Below are positions 7,600 through 15,122 of a stretch of 25,692 nucleotides of DNA, piece by piece. This DNA is from Candidatus Zixiibacteriota bacterium (lineage in GTDB: Bacteria; Zixibacteria; MSB-5A5; GN15; FEB-12): positions 1 through 25,692 of the forward strand of contig QNAG01000007.1 of assembly GCA_003641415.1 (NCBI GenBank), read 5' to 3'. The stretch's first letter is position 1. The number at the start of each line of letters is the position of its first letter. The position numbers and the translations under genes were made by a program. The notes beneath the pieces are model-generated. The model saw only the letters and a program-made list of their open reading frames with translations, did no database searches and was not told where the DNA came from.

Positions 7600-10269
7600 T
7601 TAGAAGTTAAGTTCTAACCCGGTCCTGATTGTCCGGGGCGGTGAAAAGTTTTGAGGATCATTATCATATAAATTGTCATAGTGGTCTACTTCCTGCTGGC
7701 TCAGAGACAAGCCGGCCTGAGTATCCCAGCCGTCATTGTCCGCCAAACCAGTGCGGGAGTAAACATTGATTACATTGCGACGGTTGAACAGGTTGTCAAC
7801 CTCGACAAATAGTGTCAGTTTCATGTCCCCCGCTCGGAAACCGAAGTCCTTGTTGAAACGCATATCGACAGAGTATGATGCGGGCAACCTGCCCTCATTG
7901 CGTTCACCCAAACGACTGCCGGAGGCATCGGTCTTTGTATAAGGCAGACCGGAGCCATAATAGCCAACAAAGGTTAAGGCCCAGGCGCTAGGCAGTTTCA
8001 ACCCAAACATGTTTGCCTGCCAGTCTGATGGAGCCTGATAGCTAAGTACTCCGTTCACCGTATGTCGTTGGTCGAAATCCAGGGGGAACTCAGAAAGTGG
8101 AGCCAGGGTATCGGTTGTTGATGTCAAATAGGTGTAGTATGGGTCGGTGGCATTAGAACCATTACCTCTGGCAATCATGTAACTGTATGATATGGAACCA
8201 CTGAGATTACTCGTTGTCGGAAGTTTCTCAATAGCAAAATCAATGCCCTTAGCTGAACCGTAGTCATCGTTGTTAAAATAGGTAACAGGATTGCCGGCCA
8301 CTTCATAAGAGGATCGGGTAGTAACCAGGTCCTGGTAATCCTTATAGAAGGCGGTAACGTTCAAACGAAGGTCGTCACCAATTAGATGAGACAGTCCAAG
8401 CTCGTAGGCGATTGTCTGTTCCGGCTCAAGCTCCGGGTTACCCAAAAGTGGAAGTCCCGAGGAAATATTGCCCTGGAGGTTTGTATACATATAATAGTAC
8501 TGTGGGGTCTGGTAGTAGAGGCCATAGTTGAAGTGCATAACCGACTTTTCGGAAATCGGGAAAGACACTCCCAGTCGTGGTGAAACGCTACTTTTGGATT
8601 CAGCCTCCTTATATGTTGCTTCAGTTTCCTGGGGAGTAACATTGTACGAGATATCAGCATTGCGATAGTCATACCGCAATCCCAGGTTGATGATGAAGTA
8701 ATCATATTCCATCTTGTCCTGGATGAAGGCCGAAGCATATAGCGGACTACTGGTGTATTTCTCACCGTACGGATTCAAGTTAAAGAACTGCTTGGAATCC
8801 CAGTCCAGATTATACTTACGGTACTCAACTCCAGTCTTTATCTGATTCCACTTATTGATCTGATTGACCAGGTTTATGCTGAGAGCGTTGTAGTTCGATT
8901 CACGATATAAATATCTCGGCAAGAAATCATCGCCGGTAGTGAAGCCAACATACTCAAGGGGATTAGTGTAGTCAGGGTTACCGAGGTAGTTGTCATCGTG
9001 AATCGTCCCGTTGTAATTTCCGTCTTCATCCTCTGAATATCCAGGCCATTGATTCCAGTATGTATCAAACAGATGCTCCGGGGCAAGCTTGGTTGAAGTG
9101 GAGAATCGGTTCACTGAGGCCGACAAGACAGTCCGTTCGTTGAAAGCGTAATCGCCTGTGAAACCAACCAGATACGCTTTTCTCTCAATTTTCGGAAGAC
9201 CATCAAGATTGAAATCGTACGAACGTCCATTCACATCGCGGTGATCGTATGATTCGCCAGTTGTATAATGGTAGGATACGTTGGTCTTGAATTTCATTTT
9301 ATTTGTCGGCTGAATACTTATCTTGGCTATCCCTGTATAATTCTGGCGGCCACTATGCGGAAGATATGAAGGATTGTGCAGGTACTCTCCAGCAGTGAAG
9401 AATGTCCAACGTTTGGGATTAAGCCCTGGAAGCGGACCTGACAGATTGAATGATGCAGATCTGTACCCTAACCGTTCAAGACCTCCCAATTTACCGGTGG
9501 TAACGTCATACGAGTGAGTAGCTCCCTCGAACATCCGTACCCCTCCGTGATAGGTACGGGTGCCCTCCCGGGTTACCGCATTGACAATTCCGGATAGCGC
9601 TTCACCATACTCAGAGCTGTATCCGCCAGCGGTCATTGAAAGCTCTTCCAGGGCCAGAGGCATGACATGCATCCCCTCATCGGCTACGAAAGGATCCTGA
9701 ATGTTGAACCCGTCATACAAGTAGGTGACTTGTCCTGAGCGACCGCCCCTGACGTGCAGATCGTTGCCTTCATCGACAACGACTCCGGGATAGTTTGACA
9801 ATACCGATTGAACACTAATGATGTTCGGCAAGGTACTGAGACGATCAGAGGTAAAGATTACTCTCGATGCTGTCAAGTCTCTCTGGATGATCGGGTTGTC
9901 AGCTTTAACAATAACTGCCTTCCCAAGTTCAATTGGCGATGGTTCCAACGAGAAATCTATAGGAGTAGTCAGATCGACTAAAACGCGCACTTCCGTTTTG
10001 ACCAATGATTCATATCCCATTATGTCAATCGAAAGGTCGTATTTTCCACCTGAAAGGTTCATAATGAAATACTCTCCATCGATATCTGTTATTGTCCCGA
10101 TATCGGAACCAACAACAGACACTCTAGCCCCAACAACAGGTTCACCCGTCGAAGCATCAACTACAAGACCTGAGATCTTTCCGCTGACACTTCCCAGAGC
10201 CCCCGTTGCCGTCAGTATTACCAGCAAGACACAAAAAATAGCCGATGCTGGTCTTACGCTGATTCGCAA
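7600..10269 (-). CDS. TonB-dependent receptor with carboxypeptidase-regulatory-like N-terminal domain
   Basis: This 889-residue outer-membrane receptor has a signal peptide (about 1-27) and a CarboxypepD_reg-like beta-sandwich (about 30-115: GLVVDASTGEPVVGARVSV, then DGEYFIMNLSGGKYDLSI). A plug domain (about 130-235) carries VRGGRSGQVTYLYDG and SSEYGEALSGIVN. A 22-strand-type barrel follows, ending TGLELNF with the C-terminal Phe used for Bam assembly. This SusC-like layout is typical of FCB receptors that import large ligands with TonB energy. No SusD-type lipoprotein is beside it; the neighbours are a T9SS-tailed protein and a PorV/PorQ barrel. The start codon is TTG: a strong GAAGGAGG lies seven bases upstream, and no ATG or GTG is as well placed. 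Confidence 0.92.
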   Translation of the reverse strand: MRISVRPASAIFCVLLVILTATGALGSVSGKISGLVVDASTGEPVVGARVSVVGSDIGTITDIDGEYFIMNLSGGKYDLSIDIMGYESLVKTEVRVLVDLTTPIDFSLEPSPIELGKAVIVKADNPIIQRDLTASRVIFTSDRLSTLPNIISVQSVLSNYPGVVVDEGNDLHVRGGRSGQVTYLYDGFNIQDPFVADEGMHVMPLALEELSMTAGGYSSEYGEALSGIVNAVTREGTRTYHGGVRMFEGATHSYDVTTGKLGGLERLGYRSASFNLSGPLPGLNPKRWTFFTAGEYLHNPSYLPHSGRQNYTGIAKISIQPTNKMKFKTNVSYHYTTGESYDHRDVNGRSYDFNLDGLPKIERKAYLVGFTGDYAFNERTVLSASVNRFSTSTKLAPEHLFDTYWNQWPGYSEDEDGNYNGTIHDDNYLGNPDYTNPLEYVGFTTGDDFLPRYLYRESNYNALSINLVNQINKWNQIKTGVEYRKYNLDWDSKQFFNLNPYGEKYTSSPLYASAFIQDKMEYDYFIINLGLRYDYRNADISYNVTPQETEATYKEAESKSSVSPRLGVSFPISEKSVMHFNYGLYYQTPQYYYMYTNLQGNISSGLPLLGNPELEPEQTIAYELGLSHLIGDDLRLNVTAFYKDYQDLVTTRSSYEVAGNPVTYFNNDDYGSAKGIDFAIEKLPTTSNLSGSISYSYMIARGNGSNATDPYYTYLTSTTDTLAPLSEFPLDFDQRHTVNGVLSYQAPSDWQANMFGLKLPSAWALTFVGYYGSGLPYTKTDASGSRLGERNEGRLPASYSVDMRFNKDFGFRAGDMKLTLFVEVDNLFNRRNVINVYSRTGLADNDGWDTQAGLSLSQQEVDHYDNLYDNDPQNFSPPRTIRTGLELNF

Positions 10270-10360
10270 GGCGCTACCTCCTTCGAGTTATATTTATCCA
10301 TTTGCATTTTTCTTGTATGCGTTCTATCTCGGGATTTTTTCCAGATAAAACGTACCGTTA

Positions 10361-10391
10361 ATTATCTTTCTTTTTATATCGACTTTATCAA
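10361..10391 (-). promoter_or_regulatory. Weak candidate promoter for the receptor operon
   Basis: On the minus strand, TTGATA (10386-10391) and GATAAT (10361-10366) each match five of six consensus bases, but the 19-bp spacer is longer than the optimal 17. It is the best candidate I could find upstream of the TTG start. Confidence 0.25.
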
Positions 10392-10570
10392 GAGTGGCTT
10401 TAGCAAGAGATTGTCTTTGTTAGCGCAGTTTTTGACCTCTCTATATCACTTATAGATGCAAATTATTTCGGTTCTGTTAACGAAATCTTTGCGAGATAAG
10501 TTGAAATCAACAGAGGAGCAGGGCGTTTTGTGTCAAGAAATGGCATAAGCCCCTTAACCACAAAAAGTTG

Positions 10571-10599
10571 TTGACAGTGTAATGACATTTTCTTATCAT
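10571..10599 (+). promoter_or_regulatory. Near-consensus sigma70 promoter
   Basis: TTGACA (10571-10576), a 17-bp spacer and TATCAT (10594-10599) give 11 of 12 consensus bases at ideal spacing. Transcription would start near 10606, giving a leader of about 100 nt before the small exported protein. The leader begins within a GGAGGAGG run (10606-10613) that has no usable start codon after it. Confidence 0.7.
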
Positions 10600-10708
10600 A
10601 ATTATGGAGGAGGTAAATATTCAATCCCCTACCTGCTGCAAATATTCTATATCACTGTTTTTGCAAAAGATAATTACGAACTTTTGTTTCTAAACTAAGG
10701 AGTATGTA

Positions 10709-11065
10709 ATGAAACAAGTTTTTCTCGTGTTTACCGTAGCATTGATGTTGGTTGCTATTGTAGGAACCAACACCGAAGCCAGACAGTATTTGTATAATAT
10801 CAGAGATGCTGGTGAAGACCATCCTTGGGGAGGTGAAAATCCAAATGATGGTAATCAGATAGTTACACCTTCTCCAGAGAAGGGTCAACTCGATTTTACT
10901 ACCGATTACAGCCTGTTTGATTCATTTGTATGGAAGTTCATTATCCGCCTGTGGATTATTGACAGTCCCAAAACAGATGTTTCAATTTCAGATGAAATCC
11001 CCATTGGAACAGTAATTGCACCTCAGGAATTCAAACAAAACGAAACCAGATCATCCAGCAATTAG
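10709..11065 (+). CDS. Small exported protein of unknown function
   Basis: I do not recognise this 118-residue protein. It begins with a typical Sec signal peptide (charged MKQ, a hydrophobic core to about residue 18, likely cleavage after NTEA near residue 24). The mature part is polar and Gly/Asp/Pro-rich at first (DAGEDHPWGGENPNDGNQ). It then has an aromatic/hydrophobic segment, FDSFVWKFIIRLWIID, at about 71-86, and a polar tail. It has no cysteines and no lipobox. AAGGAG is well placed before the ATG. It lies directly behind a strong promoter and 12 bases before a TPR-sigma54 activator gene, so the two are probably one transcript. It could be a signal or sensor component for that regulator, or simply an abundant envelope protein. 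Confidence 0.7.
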   Translation: MKQVFLVFTVALMLVAIVGTNTEARQYLYNIRDAGEDHPWGGENPNDGNQIVTPSPEKGQLDFTTDYSLFDSFVWKFIIRLWIIDSPKTDVSISDEIPIGTVIAPQEFKQNETRSSSN

Positions 11066-11077
11066 AGGTAATTGATA

Positions 11078-13333
11078 ATGAGGAAAGAAGTAATCCATGC
11101 CAGTGGAATTCTCGAGGCAATGGCTCACTATCTTGAGTCATTGATATCCTCGAGGGATTACACCGGTGCGGTCAGGTACTACGAAGACAATCGTAGTGAG
11201 CTTGACTCCACCGATGGTTTAGAAGCGGCGCTATTGATGCGCCTTGCTGCTACGGCATATACTTCCCTCGCCGATTACCCTGTTGCACTGCGAACGGCCA
11301 GAACGGCTCAAACCATACTGACAAAGCTTGGCGATAACCGTGAGCTGGCGGAAACATTTGTAGTTATCGGGGGAATACTCCGAAACATGGGTGAACTGAG
11401 GGAGGCTGAAAAGGCTTTTCGTGATGCGGAATCAATTTTCCGTAGAAATGACTGTCCTGAGGGACAGAGTCGAGCTCTTAACTTGTTAGCTGGATTGTTC
11501 TTCAGACAGTCTGACTACAATAACGCTCTAACGGTTCTTATGGATGCTGTGAGTGTTGCCCGCAGGCTTAATGATCGTCACAAACTGGCTTTCATGATGG
11601 GTAATATCGGTCGTATTCACACATTCATAGGAAACCCGAAGGAAGCTCGAAAACATCTCCAGATGAATATCGAACTGTCAACAGAATTGGGGCAAACTCT
11701 GGAACTGGCTCGGGCGTATATGTCTCTTGGGTATGTTCACATTCTTGAAGCCCGATTTGATCAGGCGGAAGTCGCTCTTGATAGCGCGAACCAATATCTT
11801 GTCCAGTGTGATAGTAGCCGTGATGAGGTCATGTATTTGACCTATCTTGGCGAACTAAAGTATCGTTCCGGAGATTTACAGACAGCTCGTGAGGTTCTTG
11901 AAAAAGCTTTAACTTTGGGTGAGAAAATTGGTCCGGAAACGACCCTGGTCGGACGGGTACTGCATCACCTAGCTGAGGTTACCGTGCGTTTGGGTAGTTA
12001 TCAAACAGCTCAACGCTATGTCTCTAGGGCTATGGTTATTACGAAGCAAGCCGGTGTCACGGAAGAAATTGGCGCTCTCTTGTGTTTGAAAGCCCAGATT
12101 GTCGAGGCTCAAGGCGATGAATCGAAAGCTCGTGAGTTATATGTTCGATCTCTCGATGTATTAGTCAAGTCTGGTGTCCAATCAGCCAGAGCCGAAACCC
12201 TGATTACAATGGGTCGGTCACCTATATTCTCTGTTCGCCAGAGGTTGATATATCTCTTTCGAGCAGAGGAGTTCTATCGCCGTAATGGCATCCAAACAGA
12301 AGTGGAAAACATTGAACGGATAATTTCCGATGTGGATGACAGAAGCGATCAGACCTTGACTGGCGTGTCAGATACAGTTGGCAATGATATGAAAAGGGTT
12401 GTATTCCTGACAGCTTATCCGGAGATTGAGCGTTTCAAGAAACAAATGCCACTAATCGCTCGATCTGATCTGCCCATTATGCTTACGGGTCAAACTGGTA
12501 CAGGAAAAGACCACCTGGCTCGCTTCTATCATTCAACTGTCAGACCTGATGGCCCTTTTGTGGCGGTGAACTGCGCTTCAATACCGGAAACTCTGCTTGA
12601 GTCCGAATTGTTCGGCTACCTGCGGGGCGCGTTTACAGGCGCCGACAATGACAAACAAGGTTTGCTGGCGTCGGCTAACGGCGGGGTGCTTTATCTTGAC
12701 GAGATTGGTGATATGCCTTTATCGTTGCAAAGCAAACTACTGGGAGTTTTGGAAACCCGTCGGGTTATTCCGGTTGGCTCAACTACGGAGATCGAACTGG
12801 ACATTCTCTTAGTATCGGCAACCAACAAGGATCTAAAACTCATGGTGGATGAAGGAACGTTCCGACGTGACCTATTTTACCGTATAAGTGGAATTAGTTT
12901 CCATATCCCATCTCTCAAACATCGCAAGGAAGATATTCTGCTATTGCTGAGACACTTCCTTAGTCGAAGCAGTATTGCTTGTGGTGAAGATTTGCCCTCT
13001 GAACTGGTTTATTTGTTTCTCGAATATGACTGGCCTGGCAATGTACGAGAGTTGCTTAACAAGGTCAAACGTCTTGAGGTGATGGCGGAGATGGTAAACG
13101 ATGGTGATTTGGTTGAGCTGTCACGATCAATTTTCACCGTTGAACAATCTCATGTAGAGAGATCGTTGTTTGACCGGGTGGAGCAGTTTGAGCGACGTCT
13201 CATTACTGAGGCGCTGTTGGCTTCCGGAGGTAACAAATCCAAGGCAGCCCGTATACTCGGGGTTCACGAAGCAACTGTTCGTACCAAACTTAAGAGATAC
13301 GGTATCACTGTTGAAGGGGGTATTGTTAACTAA
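11078..13333 (+). CDS. TPR-fused sigma54-dependent transcriptional activator (bacterial enhancer-binding protein)
   Basis: About 751 residues. The first 400 or so are tandem tetratricopeptide repeats with a 40-residue period (for example LAETFVVIGGILRNMGELREAEKAF and LARAYMSLGYVHILEARFDQAEVAL), probably eight. The AAA+ domain follows: Walker A GQTGTGKD (about 470), the sigma54-contacting GAFTGA loop (517-522), Walker B LYLDEIGD (about 538-545) and a WPGNVREL sensor-2 segment. A Fis-type helix-turn-helix ends the protein (NKSKAARILGVHEATVRTKLKRYG). The intact GAFTGA predicts real sigma54 activation. There is no receiver, GAF or PAS domain, so the TPR array is the likely sensor of a peptide or protein. 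I chose the ATG at 11078 over the in-frame TTG at 11072 because GAGG (11065-11068) is nine bases from the ATG but only three from the TTG. Confidence 0.92.
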   Translation: MRKEVIHASGILEAMAHYLESLISSRDYTGAVRYYEDNRSELDSTDGLEAALLMRLAATAYTSLADYPVALRTARTAQTILTKLGDNRELAETFVVIGGILRNMGELREAEKAFRDAESIFRRNDCPEGQSRALNLLAGLFFRQSDYNNALTVLMDAVSVARRLNDRHKLAFMMGNIGRIHTFIGNPKEARKHLQMNIELSTELGQTLELARAYMSLGYVHILEARFDQAEVALDSANQYLVQCDSSRDEVMYLTYLGELKYRSGDLQTAREVLEKALTLGEKIGPETTLVGRVLHHLAEVTVRLGSYQTAQRYVSRAMVITKQAGVTEEIGALLCLKAQIVEAQGDESKARELYVRSLDVLVKSGVQSARAETLITMGRSPIFSVRQRLIYLFRAEEFYRRNGIQTEVENIERIISDVDDRSDQTLTGVSDTVGNDMKRVVFLTAYPEIERFKKQMPLIARSDLPIMLTGQTGTGKDHLARFYHSTVRPDGPFVAVNCASIPETLLESELFGYLRGAFTGADNDKQGLLASANGGVLYLDEIGDMPLSLQSKLLGVLETRRVIPVGSTTEIELDILLVSATNKDLKLMVDEGTFRRDLFYRISGISFHIPSLKHRKEDILLLLRHFLSRSSIACGEDLPSELVYLFLEYDWPGNVRELLNKVKRLEVMAEMVNDGDLVELSRSIFTVEQSHVERSLFDRVEQFERRLITEALLASGGNKSKAARILGVHEATVRTKLKRYGITVEGGIVN

Positions 13334-13341
13334 GAATAGGT

Positions 13342-13376
13342 GGGTCAGGAATCAGAAAATTCCTGACCCGTATTTT
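13342..13376. terminator. Shared intrinsic terminator between converging genes
   Basis: GGGTCAGGAAT (13342-13352) and ATTCCTGACCC (13359-13369) form an 11-bp perfect stem with a CAGAAA loop, followed by a T-rich tract (GTATTTTATT). It ends the activator transcript. Read from the other strand it lies directly past the phosphofructokinase stop codon, though the T-run there is weaker. Confidence 0.88.
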
Positions 13377-14577
13377 ATTCGCTTGTCATAATAAACTGAG
13401 GTTGCATTTCGAAGCTTTTGTACTTAGGACGCAGTCTCTCAGTGTTGTAGTGTTTTTCCACGTTGACAAATTTTTTGGAAGTAGTAACCACATCGATCGG
13501 TACATTATCGTAGCGGCCATTTTTCAATACAACAAGCCGACCATGTATTCCCTTTAGAGCCAAGTCTAGGGCCAAGTTACCATAGGCCATAGGAACAATA
13601 GAGTCGATAGCATCCGGATCGCCTCCTCGAACCAGATAACCCAACTTCTGGTTGATAACGTTTATCGGTTTCCCATTGTTGTATTTTGGAGACAATTCAA
13701 TCAGTTTTGCTGAAACCAGTTCTCCTATTCCACCCAGTTTGGAGTGTCCGTAGGCATCTTTAGTCATATCCTTGTAGACCATTTCTTCACCTTCGAACAT
13801 GGCTCCCTCGGATATTAATACTACTGAATAATTACTGGTGGCCTTTTTACGATCTTGGGTAAGCAACTCCGTTAGTCGTTCGATATCGAATTTATGTTCC
13901 GGTATTACACACCGATTGGCAGCGCCAGCCATGGTTGGCAACATAGCCGTGAATCCGGCATAGCGTCCAAATACCTCGAGAACGAGAAATCGTTCGTGAG
14001 ATCCTGCTGAAGTGCGAAGGCTGTTAGTAATCATTATTGTTCGGGTAATGCATGTGCTAAAACCAATGCAGTAGTCGGTCCCGGGAACATCGTTATCCAT
14101 CGTCTTGGGCATAGCGACAACTTTCACACCTTCTTTATAGAGACGGACAGCATAGCTAAGGGTATCATCACCACCAATCGGTATAAGATAATCAATGCCA
14201 AGAAAATCCAGATTTTTGAGAACTTCAGGGGTCAAATCGTTCGTACTGTCATTAAAATTATCTTTAAGGTGATCCGGAATGCTCTCTAAGAGTACATGGC
14301 CTGGATGAGTACGTGAACTGTGCAGGAATGTACCGCCAGTCCGACCAGCTTTATTGACAATCTCCTCGGTGAGAATCTGGAAATTATTGCTATTATCGGC
14401 ATCAGGTTCGCGAACCAGATCAACCAGCCCAGCCCAGCCGCGTCGAATACCGATGACCTTATAACCTTCTATAGTAGCCCTGATCGTAATAGCCCTGATT
14501 GCCGGATTCAACCCGGGGACATCACCGCCTCCCGTAAGAATCCCGATTACACCACGCTTTTTTTTGATATTCGCCAC
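13375..14577 (-). CDS. 6-phosphofructokinase, predicted pyrophosphate-dependent
   Basis: This 400-residue cytoplasmic enzyme converts fructose 6-phosphate to the 1,6-bisphosphate in glycolysis. It has the PFK phosphate-binding start (GILTGGGDVPGLNPAIR, from about residue 12), GGDD at 135-138 and PKTMDND at 157-163. ATP-dependent PFKs have Gly at both diagnostic positions (GGDG and PGTIDND). Here Asp138 and Lys158 are the residues found in PPi-dependent enzymes, where they block the ATP alpha-phosphate site and bind pyrophosphate. PPi-PFK works reversibly (EC 2.7.1.90), so it can serve glycolysis and gluconeogenesis. The start codon is GTG: GGAGG lies eight bases upstream and there is no better ATG. 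It is a single gene that converges on the sigma54 activator. Confidence 0.92.
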   Translation of the reverse strand: MANIKKKRGVIGILTGGGDVPGLNPAIRAITIRATIEGYKVIGIRRGWAGLVDLVREPDADNSNNFQILTEEIVNKAGRTGGTFLHSSRTHPGHVLLESIPDHLKDNFNDSTNDLTPEVLKNLDFLGIDYLIPIGGDDTLSYAVRLYKEGVKVVAMPKTMDNDVPGTDYCIGFSTCITRTIMITNSLRTSAGSHERFLVLEVFGRYAGFTAMLPTMAGAANRCVIPEHKFDIERLTELLTQDRKKATSNYSVVLISEGAMFEGEEMVYKDMTKDAYGHSKLGGIGELVSAKLIELSPKYNNGKPINVINQKLGYLVRGGDPDAIDSIVPMAYGNLALDLALKGIHGRLVVLKNGRYDNVPIDVVTTSKKFVNVEKHYNTERLRPKYKSFEMQPQFIMTSE

Positions 14578-14877
14578 TGTTTATTCCTCCATAATCATAT
14601 TATCAGAGCAGAACTTCCAAAATGTTCCGCATAAAGCTGCGGTTTGCCCGATAGCTTCCCGCATTGACTGATGTCGGTTGAATGCCTTCTCAACTTGATG
14701 TCACACAGTTAAGTTAACCAACTTATAAAGCTGGGTCAAAACCTTTGTTTGCCAAAGAACTTCAACAAATTAAAAAACGAAGCGGGTGCATAAAAAGGAG
14801 AACTGGTGATAAGATGATTACGCTATACCTTACTTTATAATGTTACCAAAGGGAGGGGAAGATGAAGCAAGCGTATT

Positions 14878-14909
14878 AGGCTAAATAATTGTCAGGCTAA
14901 ATAATTGTC
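14878..14909. repeat. Two perfect tandem copies of a 16-bp unit abutting the rpmH promoter
   Basis: AGGCTAAATAATTGTC occurs at 14878-14893 and again, without a gap, at 14894-14909. The second copy ends one base before the -35 box. The unit is AT-rich in the middle. It could act as an UP-element-like sequence, be a double activator site, or be a recent slippage duplication. Confidence 0.85.
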
Positions 14910-14937
14910 TTGACGGAAGGCGAATTTTTCTTATATT
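14910..14937 (+). promoter_or_regulatory. Predicted promoter of the rpmH-rnpA-yidDC cluster
   Basis: TTGACG (14910-14915, five of six) and TATATT (14932-14937, five of six) are separated by 16 bp. Transcription would start near 14944, about 25 nt before the rpmH ATG. The following genes are close enough to be read from it. Confidence 0.6.
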
Positions 14938-14969
14938 TTTTAGCTTAACTTTTTTAGGATGAATAATAG

Positions 14970-15122
14970 ATGAAACGAACATTTCAGCCATCGAATCGAA
15001 AGAAACTTAATGACCACGGATTCCGGGCGCGCATGGCCACTAAAGGTGGTCGCAGAGTATTAGCCCGTCGCCGTGCCAAAGGAAGAAAAAGACTCACCGT
15101 CAAGGTCGCACGTAAGAAATAA
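14970..15122 (+). CDS. rpmH: 50S ribosomal protein L34
   Basis: This 50-residue basic protein of the large ribosomal subunit begins MKRTFQPSNRKK and has the L34 signature HGFRARMATKGGRRVLARRR, followed by KGRKRLTV. Most L34 proteins have 44-47 residues; this one has a short extra tail, KVARKK. AGGAT lies about nine bases before the ATG. It heads the classical rpmH-rnpA-yidD-yidC order. Its last 50 bases are also read in another frame as the start of rnpA. Confidence 0.97.
   Translation: MKRTFQPSNRKKLNDHGFRARMATKGGRRVLARRRAKGRKRLTVKVARKK

Larger units (their letters stand above)
10270..10708. other. Divergent intergenic region
   Basis: This 439-base gap separates the minus-strand receptor operon from the plus-strand secreted-peptide/regulator pair. 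The plus side has a clear promoter (10571-10599). On the minus side the Shine-Dalgarno (10277-10284) is strong. The best promoter guess is TTGATA (10386-10391) and GATAAT (10361-10366) with a long 19-bp spacer, so it is weak. I found no sigma54 (-24/-12) motif and no CRP-like palindrome here. Confidence 0.6.
14578..14969. other. Divergent intergenic region between phosphofructokinase and rpmH
   Basis: This 392-base gap is where many bacteria keep dnaA and/or oriC beside rpmH. I find no dnaA fragment and no good DnaA box. It holds the Shine-Dalgarno of the phosphofructokinase (14586-14590), a small CCGCA/TGCGG hairpin (14627-14642), a 16-bp tandem repeat (14878-14909) and the rpmH promoter (14910-14937). 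I see nothing else. Confidence 0.6.

Noticed and set aside
9818..10348. A 176-codon plus-strand open frame over the receptor start
   Set aside because: Antisense to the signal peptide and regulatory domain of the TonB-dependent receptor; no family resemblance.
10501..10560. TGGCAT followed by CCCTTA as a possible sigma54 promoter for the activator
   Set aside because: The GC of the -12 element is missing at the required distance, and a much better sigma70 promoter lies just downstream.
10604..10693. A 29-codon frame starting ATG GAG GAG
   Set aside because: Its ATG lies at or before the predicted transcription start and it has no ribosome binding site of its own; composition is not protein-like.
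14959..14973. A four-codon upstream ORF (ATG AAT AAT AGA TGA) overlapping the rpmH start
   Set aside because: Too short to distinguish from chance; the ATG falls within the rpmH Shine-Dalgarno area.
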